From positions 492,088-556,087 of the forward strand of contig NZ_FWFU01000004.1 in NCBI RefSeq assembly GCF_900172255.1: a stretch of DNA of 64,000 nt. Reading direction: 5' to 3'. Below the pieces are notes generated by a model. That model had not been told where the DNA came from and searched no databases. It saw only the letters and a program-made list of their open reading frames with translations. Of the stretch, positions 33,450-41,447 are shown piece after piece. The translations under genes were made by a program, and so were the position numbers. How positions within the stretch are numbered: the first letter of the stretch is position 1; every line of letters begins with the position of its first letter. Origin of the DNA: Roseovarius halotolerans. Its GTDB lineage: Bacteria > Pseudomonadota > Alphaproteobacteria > Rhodobacterales > Rhodobacteraceae.

Positions 33450-33638
33450 TCAGGCAGCTGACAGTTTGTCCTTGAAGGCGTGGTGAATGTATTTGCAGTC
33501 GCAATAGGGGCATTCGACGAAGCCCGTCGCAGGCGGGATCGAAAGCCATACGCGCGGGTGGCCCAATGCGCCTTCGCCGCCGTCGCAGGCGATGCGGTAG
33601 CTGTCGACGATCCGGGTTTCCGGGGCTTTCGTCACCAT
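33450..33638 (-). CDS. zf-CHCC zinc-finger protein
   Basis: 62 residues. The C-terminal half carries the zinc ligands of the zf-CHCC family: Cys18, His27, Cys43 and Cys46 (ACDGGEGALGHPRV, CPYCDCKY). This family includes mitochondrial complex I accessory subunit NDUFS6, and alphaproteobacterial homologues are thought to be its ancestors. The start at 33638 follows AAAGGA about 7 nt upstream; the frame is open further but unsupported. It lies directly upstream of the DsbA-like gene and may be co-transcribed with it. Confidence 0.85.
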   Translation of the reverse strand: MVTKAPETRIVDSYRIACDGGEGALGHPRVWLSIPPATGFVECPYCDCKYIHHAFKDKLSAA

Positions 33639-33712
33639 CTGGCGTTTCCTTTTGACGACATTTCCACTAGGTCCGATTATGAGCGATCGGGCAGGCAGGG
33701 GCAAGGGCAGCC

Positions 33713-34648
33713 ATGGGCGAGAACGCCATTGAAATCCGCGGACTGGAAAAGATCTATGGGGCGAGCAAGGGCAGCCCCGCCAAACCGGCACTGAAGGGCG
33801 TGGACCTGGATATTCCGGCCGGGTCGGTCTTTGGCCTGTTGGGGCCGAACGGGGCGGGCAAATCGACGTTGATCAACATCCTGGCGGGGCTGGTGGTGAA
33901 GACCGCCGGGCACGTCACGATCTGGGGTTTCGACCAGGATGTGAACCCGCGCCAGAGCCGTGCCTCGATCGGGGTCATGCCCCAGGAGCTGAACCTCGAC
34001 CCGTTCTTTACCCCGCGCGCCGCGCTGGAGGTGCAGGCGGGGCTTTACGGTGTTCCGAAATCGCAGCGGCGCAGCGACGAGATCCTGGCGCTGGTGGGGC
34101 TGGAGGACAAGGCCGAGGCCTATGCGCGCACGCTGTCGGGCGGGATGCGGCGACGGCTGTTGCTGGCGAAGGCACTGGTGCATCAGCCCCATGTCCTGGT
34201 GCTGGACGAGCCGACGGCGGGGGTCGATATCGAGCTGCGCCAGATGCTGTGGCAGAATGTCCGCCGCCTGAACGAGCAGGGCATGACGGTGATCCTGACG
34301 ACCCATTACCTCGAAGAGGCCGAAGAGATGTGCGACGAGATCGCGATCATCAATTTCGGCGAGGTGGTCGCGCGCGACAGCACCGCCAACCTGCTGGAAC
34401 GGCTGGATTCCAAGACCATGATCATTCATCCCGACAGCGATGTGACCGAGCTGCCGCAGGCCCCCGGACTGACAGTGGAAAAGCGCGCCGACGGGGCGCT
34501 CGTGTTCACGTACCAGTCGCGCGAAACCCCCGCCGAGGCGGTGCTGGAGGCAGTGCGCGGCGCGGGCATCCGCATTCGCGACGTGAAGACCGAACAGGCC
34601 GATCTGCAGGACGTGTTCCTGGAACTGACGCGGTCGCGCCAGGCGTAA
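33713..34648 (+). CDS. ABC transporter ATP-binding protein (DrrA/YadG type)
   Basis: 311 residues. Walker A is GPNGAGKST (about 44-52), Q-loop MPQELN, signature LSGGMRRRL (about 140-148) and Walker B VLVLDEPTAGVD. A C-terminal extension of about 90 residues is typical of DrrA/NodI/YadG exporters (TEQADLQDVFLELTRSR). The usual ABC-2 permease partner is not adjacent: the next gene is convergent adenosine kinase. The permease must be elsewhere, or the ATPase is an orphan. The start follows AAGGG. Confidence 0.9.
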   Translation: MGENAIEIRGLEKIYGASKGSPAKPALKGVDLDIPAGSVFGLLGPNGAGKSTLINILAGLVVKTAGHVTIWGFDQDVNPRQSRASIGVMPQELNLDPFFTPRAALEVQAGLYGVPKSQRRSDEILALVGLEDKAEAYARTLSGGMRRRLLLAKALVHQPHVLVLDEPTAGVDIELRQMLWQNVRRLNEQGMTVILTTHYLEEAEEMCDEIAIINFGEVVARDSTANLLERLDSKTMIIHPDSDVTELPQAPGLTVEKRADGALVFTYQSRETPAEAVLEAVRGAGIRIRDVKTEQADLQDVFLELTRSRQA

Positions 34649-34670
34649 CCGCGCGGCGCGATCAAGACCG

Positions 34671-35657
34671 TCAGATCAGGCCTTCGGCGCGGAACATCTC
34701 CTTTACATCCGCCTCGGGGCGCGCACCGTAATGCGAGATCACCTCGGCGGCGGCGATGCAGCCCATGCGCCCCGCCACCTCAAGCGGCGCGCCGGTCGCC
34801 ACGCCGTAAAGGAAGCCGGCGGCGAACTGATCGCCCGCGCCGGTGCTGTCGAGCGCCGGCACCGCGCGGACCGGCACGGTGAGCGTGTCGCCGCCCGTGG
34901 CGATCACCACGTCATGGCCCGAGCGGGTGCAGACCACGAGCCCGCTTTCGGCGGCCGCCTGTTCCAGCGCCGCGCCGAGATCCTCGGTTTCATAGAGCGC
35001 GCACCATTCATGTTCGTTGCCCAGCACGTAGTCGAGCTCCTGAACCAGCTTGCGGAAATCACCGCGGTGGCGGTCGACGCAGAACGGGTCGGAAAGCGTG
35101 ATGCCCGCCATCCCGCCCGACGCGCGGCAGGCACGCGATGCGGCGAGAAAGGCATCCTTGCCCTTGGGCTTGTCGAAGAGATAGCCTTCGAGGAACAGGA
35201 GCGCCGCGCCGCCGGCGACATCATCGTCCACGTCCTCGGGGCCAAGCTCGGCAGAGATCCCCAGATAGGTGTTCATCGAGCGCTCGCCATCGGGCGAGAC
35301 GAAGATCATCGAGCGCGAGGTCGGCAATTCGCCCTCGGGCACGGGCGGATTGACGAAGTCGATCCCCTCGGCGGTCATCGCATTGGCATAGAAACGGCCC
35401 AGCGCATCGTCATGCACGCGCCCGATGAACCCCGTCTTGAGCCCGAGCGCCCCCAGACCGGCGATGGAGTTGGCGACCGAGCCGCCGGGCATCTGGTTGC
35501 GGTTCTGCATCTGGTCGAACAGGAATTCCCCGCGCTGCTGCTCGACAAGCTGCATGACGCCCTTGTCGATGCCAAGGCGCGTCAGAACATCGTCGTCGCA
35601 TTGGGTGATGACATCGACGACGGCATTGCCGATGCCGACGGCCTGGTATCTGGTCAT
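34671..35657 (-). CDS. adenosine kinase (PfkB family)
   Basis: 328 residues, ribokinase fold. N-terminal GIGNAVVDVI and GGSVANSIAGLGALG contact the nucleoside; the C-terminal DSTGAGDQFAAGFLYG holds the anion hole and the catalytic Asp. It would phosphorylate adenosine to AMP in purine salvage. Some alphaproteobacterial relatives act on other nucleosides or sugars, so the substrate is not certain. Its ATG overlaps the nth stop by 4 bp, giving an nth-adenosine kinase operon. Confidence 0.85.
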   Translation of the reverse strand: MTRYQAVGIGNAVVDVITQCDDDVLTRLGIDKGVMQLVEQQRGEFLFDQMQNRNQMPGGSVANSIAGLGALGLKTGFIGRVHDDALGRFYANAMTAEGIDFVNPPVPEGELPTSRSMIFVSPDGERSMNTYLGISAELGPEDVDDDVAGGAALLFLEGYLFDKPKGKDAFLAASRACRASGGMAGITLSDPFCVDRHRGDFRKLVQELDYVLGNEHEWCALYETEDLGAALEQAAAESGLVVCTRSGHDVVIATGGDTLTVPVRAVPALDSTGAGDQFAAGFLYGVATGAPLEVAGRMGCIAAAEVISHYGARPEADVKEMFRAEGLI

Positions 35658-36298
35658 ATGGTTTTTTCCTCGTACTGACAGAGATCACGGATGATGCAGG
35701 TCGGGCACATCGGCTTGCGGGCCTTGCAGTGGTAGCGGCCATGCAGGATGAGCCAGTGATGGGCGCGTTGCTGGAAATCGACCGGCACGTTGTCTTCGAT
35801 AGCGCGCTCGACCGCGACAACGTCCTTGCCGGGGCAGATGCCGGTGCGGTTGCCGACGCGGAAGATATGGGTATCGACCGCCTGCGCGGGATAGTGCCAC
35901 CACATGTTGAGAACGACATTCGCGGTCTTGCGCCCCACCCCCGGCAGCGCCTGAAGGGCGGCACGGGAATTGGGGACTTCGCCGTCATATTGATCGACGA
36001 GGATGCGCGAAAGCTTGATCACGTTCTTCGCCTTGTTGCGGTAAAGGCCGATGGTCTTGATATGGTCGATCAGCCCGTCTTCGCCGAGGTCGAGCATCTT
36101 TTGCGGCGTGTCGGCGATCTGAAACAGCGCGCGCGTGGCGCGGTTGACGCCCGCGTCGGTCGCCTGCGCCGAAAGCGCGACGGCAACCACCAGCGTATAG
36201 GCGTTGACGTGGTCGAGCTCACCCTTTGGTTCGGGCTCGGCCGCCTGGAAACGGGTGAAGATCTCGCGGATGGTGTGATAATCGAGCTGGCTTGCCAT
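35654..36298 (-). CDS. nth: endonuclease III
   Basis: 214 residues, close to the usual 211. The helix-hairpin-helix motif LPGVGRKTANVVL contains the catalytic Lys, followed by the catalytic Asp in VDTHIFRVGNR. Four cysteines near the C-terminus (CKARKPMCPTCIIRDLC) bind a 4Fe-4S cluster. It removes oxidised pyrimidines and cuts the abasic site. It overlaps adenosine kinase by 4 bp and is divergent from another DNA-repair gene. Confidence 0.96.
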   Translation of the reverse strand: MASQLDYHTIREIFTRFQAAEPEPKGELDHVNAYTLVVAVALSAQATDAGVNRATRALFQIADTPQKMLDLGEDGLIDHIKTIGLYRNKAKNVIKLSRILVDQYDGEVPNSRAALQALPGVGRKTANVVLNMWWHYPAQAVDTHIFRVGNRTGICPGKDVVAVERAIEDNVPVDFQQRAHHWLILHGRYHCKARKPMCPTCIIRDLCQYEEKTI

Positions 36299-36377
36299 GC
36301 GAAGCCTTTTGCCCCGAAAGAACCCAATGCGCAACATTCGGGTCGCCGCAGGGCGCCGCGCGTCTTAATCTTGGGAC

Positions 36378-37283
36378 ATGAACAAAGACGAGACCATGAG
36401 CGAAACCATGAAAGATGCCCCTGCAGATGCCCTTACGGTCGAGCCGAGCGAGAGCGCGAAAGCGCAGAGCTATCATTACCACGTGATGCGCCGGGCGCTG
36501 GACAAGATCGATGCGGCGGGCGAGCGGATACCGCTTGAGTCGCTGGCCACCGAGTTGAACATGAGTCCGGCGCATTTTCAGCGCCTGTTCTCGGCCTGGG
36601 TCGGAGTCTCGCCCAAGCGGTATCAGCAATACCTGACGCTGGAACATGCCAAGGCGCTGCTGGCCGAGCGCCACACGGTGCTGGAGACCGCTGTGGCTGC
36701 GGGGCTGTCGGGCACCGGGCGGCTGCATGACCTGTTCCTGAGATGGGACGCCATGAGCCCCGGCGAATACGCGCGGCGGGGCAAGGGGCTGACGATTCGC
36801 CACGGCTGGTTCGCAAGTCCCTTTGGCGAGGTGCTGGCAATGGGCACCGACAAGGGGCTGTGCGGGCTGGCATTTGCCGAGGAATGCGGGCGCGTTGCCG
36901 CCTGGCAGGACATGGCGGGGCGCTGGCCCGCCGCGCGGTTCGAGCATGACCCGGACAGTATCGCGCCTTGGGTCGAAGCGGCCTTTGAAGGACGCGGCGA
37001 AGCGGCGCTGCACATGATCGGCGCGCCGTTTCAGATCAAGGTCTGGGAGGCGTTACTGCGCGTGCCGAGCGGCCATGTCACCACCTATTCCGACATCGCG
37101 CACGCCATCGGCAGCCCGCGCGCGGTGCGCGCCGTGGGCACCGCTGTGGGGCGCAATCCGGTCAGTTTCCTTATCCCGTGTCACCGGGCGATGCGAAAAT
37201 CGGGCGGGCTTGGCGGCTATCACTGGGGCTTGCCGGTCAAACGGGCGATGCTGGCCTGGGAAAGTGCGCGCGCCGAGGCCTGA
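36378..37283 (+). CDS. Ada-type methylated-DNA-cysteine methyltransferase with AraC HTH
   Basis: 301 residues. An AraC-like helix-turn-helix region (about 35-125: LESLATELNMSPAHFQRLFSAWVGVSPKRYQQYL) is followed by an Ogt domain (about 140-295) with the acceptor cysteine in IPCHR and the GNPVSF-like RNPVSF. It repairs O6-methylguanine. The N-terminal zinc domain of E. coli Ada, which senses phosphotriesters, is absent, so induction may work differently. It is next to nth and transcribed divergently. Confidence 0.88.
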   Translation: MNKDETMSETMKDAPADALTVEPSESAKAQSYHYHVMRRALDKIDAAGERIPLESLATELNMSPAHFQRLFSAWVGVSPKRYQQYLTLEHAKALLAERHTVLETAVAAGLSGTGRLHDLFLRWDAMSPGEYARRGKGLTIRHGWFASPFGEVLAMGTDKGLCGLAFAEECGRVAAWQDMAGRWPAARFEHDPDSIAPWVEAAFEGRGEAALHMIGAPFQIKVWEALLRVPSGHVTTYSDIAHAIGSPRAVRAVGTAVGRNPVSFLIPCHRAMRKSGGLGGYHWGLPVKRAMLAWESARAEA

Positions 37284-37414
37284 CGGCGCGCCCGGGTATC
37301 AGATATGCGCGGATTGCCGCCGATTTCCCCCCGGTTTTCCTTGGGTCGGGGGACGGCATTGCCTATTCTGTCCCCAGACCCGGCCAATCGGGCAATCAAC
37401 ACAAGGCTTCATTC

Positions 37415-38080
37415 ATGATCCGAGCACGACATTCACTTCTTATTCTTGCCGGCACATCCCTGCTGATGGCCACGGCATGCACCGACCCGGCAATGGTCAA
37501 CGGCAATGACCCGCGCCAGAAAACAAAGCAGGGCGCGCTTCTGGGCGGCCTGTTGGGCGCGGGGCTTGGCGCCGCGGTCAGCGACGACAAGGGCAAGGGC
37601 GCCATCATCGGCGGTGCGCTTGGCGCAGCGGGCGGCGCGGCCTATGGCAACATGCTGGACAAGCAGGAAGCGCAGCTTCGCCAGGAGCTGGACAACGACC
37701 GCATCCGCATCACCAATACCGGTGACCGCCTGATCGTAACCATGCCGCAGGACATCCTGTTCGACGTGGACAGCGCCGCCGTCCGTCCCGGACTGCGCAG
37801 CGACCTGCTGACCGTGGCGGACAGCCTGCGCGATTATCCCGATTCGTCGGTGCAGGTGGTCGGTCATACCGACAACACCGGCGCGGCCTCCTATAACCAG
37901 CAGCTCTCGGAGCGGCGCGCGAATGCGGTGGCCGATGTGCTGATGCAGGGCGGCGTTTCCTTCGGGCGCATCCAGACCTTTGGCCGGGGCGAGAACCAGC
38001 CGATCGCGGATAACCTGACCGATTCGGGCCGCGCGCAGAACCGCCGGGTCGAGATCGTGATCCTGCCCAACGCGGCCTGA
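37415..38080 (+). CDS. OmpA-family outer-membrane lipoprotein (YiaD-like)
   Basis: 221 residues. A lipoprotein signal (LLMATACTD, lipidated Cys about 22) is followed by a glycine-zipper region (about 40-80: GALLGGLLGAGLGAAV and IIGGALGAAGGAAYG) and a C-terminal OmpA/Pal domain (about 105-218) that binds peptidoglycan through VVGHTDNTGAASYNQQLSERRA and GRAQNRRVEI. It tethers outer membrane to cell wall. The start at 37415 is preceded by AAGG. A strong two-way terminator follows. Confidence 0.9.
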   Translation: MIRARHSLLILAGTSLLMATACTDPAMVNGNDPRQKTKQGALLGGLLGAGLGAAVSDDKGKGAIIGGALGAAGGAAYGNMLDKQEAQLRQELDNDRIRITNTGDRLIVTMPQDILFDVDSAAVRPGLRSDLLTVADSLRDYPDSSVQVVGHTDNTGAASYNQQLSERRANAVADVLMQGGVSFGRIQTFGRGENQPIADNLTDSGRAQNRRVEIVILPNAA

Positions 38081-38112
38081 TCGCACGGCGCCACGGGCGC
38101 CCCGGAAACGGC

Positions 38113-38150
38113 AAAACCCCGGCAAGGTCCAAGGCCCTGCCGGGGTTTTT
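38113..38150. terminator. bidirectional intrinsic terminator
   Basis: AAAACCCCGGCA pairs with TGCCGGGGTTTTT (11-12 bp) around a 13-nt loop. The A-run on the left and the T-run on the right allow termination of both the OmpA gene and the convergent malyl-CoA lyase gene. Confidence 0.9.
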
Positions 38151-38176
38151 CATGTCCGGGTCATGCCGGGCGGTCC

Positions 38177-39136
38177 TTACATGGCGTCGATCATCTCGGC
38201 CTGGCGCACGATCACCTCGGCCTGCTTGATCGAGGCGATATCCACCAGACGGCCCTTGTAGGTGGTCGCGCCTTCGCCGCGCGCCTTGGCCTCGTCCATC
38301 GCCTTCAGGATTTCGCGGGCTTCCTGCACGGCTTCGGCGGAAGGGGTGAAGATCTCGTTCGCCAGCGCGATCTGCTTGGGGTGGATCGCCCATTTGCCGA
38401 CCATGCCCAGCGTCGCCGAGCGGCGCGCCTGTGCGCGGAAACCCTCGTCATCCGAGAAATCCCCGAACGGGCCATCGACCGGCAACAGCCCATGCGTGCG
38501 GCATGCCGCGACGATGGCGGTCTGCGCCCAGTGCCAGGGATCAGACCAGTATTTCTGTCCCTCGCGCAGCATGTAATAGCTTTCCTGCGTGCCGCCGATG
38601 CCGGTGGTCGCCATGCCCATCGAGGCGGCGAAATCCGCCGCACCGAGGCTGAGCGCCTGCATCCTGGGGCTGGCGGCGGCGATCTCTTCGACATGGGCGA
38701 TGCCGGCGGCGGATTCGATGATCGCCTCGAAGCTGATGCGCTTCTTGCGGCTCTTGGCGGCCTCGACCCCGGTCACCAGCGCATCGACGGCATAGATATC
38801 CGCCGCGCAGCCCGCCTTGGGGATCATGATCTGATCGAGCCGGTCGCCCGCCTGTTCCAGAAGGTCCACCACGTCGCGATACCAGAACGGCGTATCCAGA
38901 CCGTTGATGCGCACCGACAGGGTCTTCTGCCCCCAGTCCACATCGTTGATCGCCTGGATGGTGTTGGCGCGCGCCGTGTCCTTGTCACCGGGCGAGACCG
39001 AGTCCTCGAGGTCGATATTGATGACATCCGCCGCACTGGCCGCCATCTTCTCGAACAGCTTGGTATTGGAGCCGGGGCCGAAGAGCTGGCAGCGGTTGGG
39101 ACGGGCGGGGGCGGGCGGTTGCAGGCGGAAGCTCAT
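38177..39136 (-). CDS. mcl1: L-malyl-CoA/beta-methylmalyl-CoA lyase
   Basis: 319 residues, matching the roughly 318 of Rhodobacter Mcl1. HpcH/HpaI-type aldolase fold: RCQLFGPGSNTKLFEKMAASAADVINIDLEDSV binds CoA and Mg2+ (Asp/Glu in DLEDSV), with SFEAIIESAAGI and GAADFAASMG further on. In the ethylmalonyl-CoA pathway it splits beta-methylmalyl-CoA to glyoxylate and propionyl-CoA and makes malyl-CoA. The start at 39136 is chosen because the protein then begins at the family N-terminus MSFRLQPPAPARPNR. The related malyl-CoA thioesterase Mcl2 is a paralogue, but the active-site pattern and length favour Mcl1. Confidence 0.88.
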   Translation of the reverse strand: MSFRLQPPAPARPNRCQLFGPGSNTKLFEKMAASAADVINIDLEDSVSPGDKDTARANTIQAINDVDWGQKTLSVRINGLDTPFWYRDVVDLLEQAGDRLDQIMIPKAGCAADIYAVDALVTGVEAAKSRKKRISFEAIIESAAGIAHVEEIAAASPRMQALSLGAADFAASMGMATTGIGGTQESYYMLREGQKYWSDPWHWAQTAIVAACRTHGLLPVDGPFGDFSDDEGFRAQARRSATLGMVGKWAIHPKQIALANEIFTPSAEAVQEAREILKAMDEAKARGEGATTYKGRLVDIASIKQAEVIVRQAEMIDAM

Positions 39137-39399
39137 GATGCGCGGCCTCTTGTCGAATGTTTCACTTTTGATCGGCCAACCGGTATAAAATTGCGCCCGC
39201 CCCCGCAACCGGTTTCTGCGCAGCAGCATCACGGGACCGCAGCCGGAAGTGGCGTTTGCGTATGGGGAAAAATTCTGTAGAACGTCGCACAAGCGGGATA
39301 TTCTTGCGTACTGGTGGATTTTTACTTCGATTTCCCACAGAACATCGCGCCCATACTGTAGGAAAATCCCCCGAAACGTGATTCCCGAAAGGAGCCGTC

Positions 39400-40401
39400 A
39401 TGATCGAGACCCCTTACCTGTTGTTTCTGGGCGATGCGCCCGACATGCTGGCCGCCAAGGTGGCCATCGGCATCCGCGACTGGCGCCCCGACAATGCCGT
39501 CGGCCAGCTGCGCCTGCCGGGCTGCGGCGCCGACCTGGGGCTGAGCGACATGACCCTGGAAGAGGCCCGCGCCGCCGGTGCCAAGACGCTGGTGATCGGT
39601 GTCGCCAACCGGGGCGGCGTGATCTCGAAGGAATGGAAAAAGGTTCTGGTCGCCGCGCTGGAGGAAGGTTTCGACCTCGCCGCGGGGCTGCACAACCTCT
39701 TGCGCAACGAACCCGACCTTGTGGCCGTGGCCGAGGCGACCGGGCGCAGCCTGCATGACGTGCGCGTGCCCGAGGTGGATTACCCCATCGCCGACGGCAA
39801 GAAGCGCCGCGGCAAGCGCTGCCTGCCTGTGGGCACCGATTGTTCGGTCGGCAAGATGTATACGGCGATCGCGATGGAGCGCGAGATGCACGCGCGCAAC
39901 ATGAAGGCGACGTTCCGCGCAACCGGGCAGACCGGCATCCTGATCACCGGCGACGGTGTCCCTCTGGACGCCGTGATCGCGGATTTCATGGCCGGTTCGG
40001 TCGAATGGCTGACGCCGGACAATGACGAGGATCACTGGGACCTGATCGAGGGTCAGGGCAGCCTGTTCCATGTCTCCTATTCGGGTGTGACCATGGCGCT
40101 CATTCATGGCGGCCAGCCGGATGCGCTGATCCTGTGCCACGAGCCGACGCGCGCGCAAATGCGCGGCTTGCCGGATTACACCCCGCCCTCGCTGGAAGAG
40201 CTGCGCGACACCGCGCTGCCGCTGGCGCGCATCGCCAATTCCGGCTGCGTGGTGGCAGGCGTGTCGGTGAACACCCAGCATATGAGCGAAGAGGACGCGA
40301 AGGCCTATCTCGCCGAGATCGAAAGCAGCATGGATCTGCCCGCGACCGACCCCTATCGGTTCGGACCGGGCAAGCTGGTGGACGCGCTGGCCGCCCTGTG
40401 A
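39400..40401 (+). CDS. dgcN: D-glutamate N-acetyltransferase DgcN (DUF1611)
   Basis: 333 residues of the DUF1611 family. A Rossmann-like N-terminal part (YLLFLGDAPDMLAAKVAIGI, GVANRGGVI) is followed by a P-loop-like PVGTDCSVGKM (about 147-157) and a C-terminal domain (LCHEPTR, NSGCVVAGVSVNTQHMSEEDA). DgcN acetylates D-glutamate in a catabolic route found in marine bacteria. The GCN5 fold is not involved. The ribosome site is AAAGGAG. It opens the dgcN-dgcA-dat operon, with 75 bp and a repeat element before dgcA. Confidence 0.82.
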   Translation: MIETPYLLFLGDAPDMLAAKVAIGIRDWRPDNAVGQLRLPGCGADLGLSDMTLEEARAAGAKTLVIGVANRGGVISKEWKKVLVAALEEGFDLAAGLHNLLRNEPDLVAVAEATGRSLHDVRVPEVDYPIADGKKRRGKRCLPVGTDCSVGKMYTAIAMEREMHARNMKATFRATGQTGILITGDGVPLDAVIADFMAGSVEWLTPDNDEDHWDLIEGQGSLFHVSYSGVTMALIHGGQPDALILCHEPTRAQMRGLPDYTPPSLEELRDTALPLARIANSGCVVAGVSVNTQHMSEEDAKAYLAEIESSMDLPATDPYRFGPGKLVDALAAL

Positions 40402-40413
40402 TCTGATCGCCTC

Positions 40414-40467
40414 GCCCGGCGGCGCGATGACGCGGCCGGGCAGATGAGTATTTGAAGAACGATGAAG
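40414..40467 (+). repeat. intergenic hairpin repeat, copy G
   Basis: Hairpin GCCCGGC/GCCGGGC with an inner CGCG/CGCG step (40414-40441), then AGATGAGTATTTGAAGAACG and ATGAAG. The core AGTATTT and the GATGAAG end match the other copies. The end of the element supplies an ATG in frame with dgcA and overlaps its ribosome site. Confidence 0.7.
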
Positions 40468-40476
40468 GAGAAGAGC

Positions 40477-41442
40477 GTGGAGATATCGCTGACCCGTGAT
40501 GTGTTCCGGCTGGCGCAGGTCTTCACGATCAGCCGCGGTTCGCGCAGTGAAGCGCAGGTGCTGACGGTGCATCTGAACGATGGCGGCGTGAGCGGGCGCG
40601 GCGAATGCGTGCCCTATGCCCGCTATGGCGAGACGCTGGAGTCCGTGGCCGCGCAGATCGAGGGCCTGCCCGAGACCTTCGATCGCGCCCGGTTGCAGGA
40701 CCTGCTGCCCGCCGGGGCGGCGCGCAACGCGGTGGATTGCGCGCTGTGGGATCTTGAGGCCAAGCGCGCGGGCAAGCGCGTGTGGGAGCTGGCCGGGCTG
40801 CCCGAGCCGAAGCCCGAAATCACAGCCTACACCCTGTCGCTGGACACGCCGGACGCCATGCGCGAACAGGCCGCGAAACACGCGCATCGCCCGCTTCTGA
40901 AGATCAAGCTGGGCACGCCCGACGACATGGAGCGCGTCGAAGCGGTGCGCGCAGGAGCGCCCAAATCCCGCATCATCGTCGATGCCAACGAGGGCTGGAG
41001 CGCAGAGGTCTATGCCGAACTGGCGCCGCATCTGGTGCGGCTTGGCGTGAGCCTTGTGGAACAGCCCCTGCCCGCAGGCGATGACGAGGCGCTGCGCGGA
41101 ATCGAGCGCCCCCTGCCGGTCTGCGCAGATGAATCCTGCCATGACCGCGACAGCCTGCCCGGGCTGAAGGGGAAATATGACGTGGTCAATATCAAGCTCG
41201 ACAAGACCGGTGGCCTGACCGAGGCCCTGGCCCTGCGCGACGCCGCGAAAGCGGACGGTTACAAGGTGATGGTGGGCTGCATGGTGGGCAGTTCGCTGGC
41301 GATGGCGCCGGCGGTTCTGGTGGCACAGGGCGCTCTGGTAACGGATCTTGACGGGCCGCTGTTGCTAGCTGAAGACCGGGACGAGGGTTTGACGTTTGAC
41401 GAGGCCGGGGTGCATCCGCCCAAGGCCGCATTGTGGGGATGA
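40477..41442 (+). CDS. dgcA: N-acetyl-D-glutamate racemase DgcA (enolase superfamily, dipeptide-epimerase-like)
   Basis: 321 residues, muconate-lactonising/enolase superfamily. Catalytic set: KIKL (Lys-x-Lys), the metal ligands Asp in VDANEGW, Glu in VEQPLP and Asp in CADES, and the opposite-face Lys in NIKLDKTGG. Alone this would be called a dipeptide epimerase; the dgcN neighbour makes N-acetyl-D/L-glutamate the likelier substrate. The start is taken as GTG 40477, six bases after AAGGAG, giving the usual N-terminus (VEISLTRDVF). The ATG at 40462 belongs to the repeat tail and has no ribosome site. Confidence 0.82.
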   Translation: MEISLTRDVFRLAQVFTISRGSRSEAQVLTVHLNDGGVSGRGECVPYARYGETLESVAAQIEGLPETFDRARLQDLLPAGAARNAVDCALWDLEAKRAGKRVWELAGLPEPKPEITAYTLSLDTPDAMREQAAKHAHRPLLKIKLGTPDDMERVEAVRAGAPKSRIIVDANEGWSAEVYAELAPHLVRLGVSLVEQPLPAGDDEALRGIERPLPVCADESCHDRDSLPGLKGKYDVVNIKLDKTGGLTEALALRDAAKADGYKVMVGCMVGSSLAMAPAVLVAQGALVTDLDGPLLLAEDRDEGLTFDEAGVHPPKAALWG

Positions 41443-41447
41443 AGAAC

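Noticed and set aside
40477..41442. Plain L-Ala-D/L-Glu dipeptide epimerase call for dgcA
   Set aside because: Sequence alone would allow it, but the adjacent DUF1611 (dgcN) and Dat genes make N-acetylglutamate the likelier substrate. Kept as the alternative.
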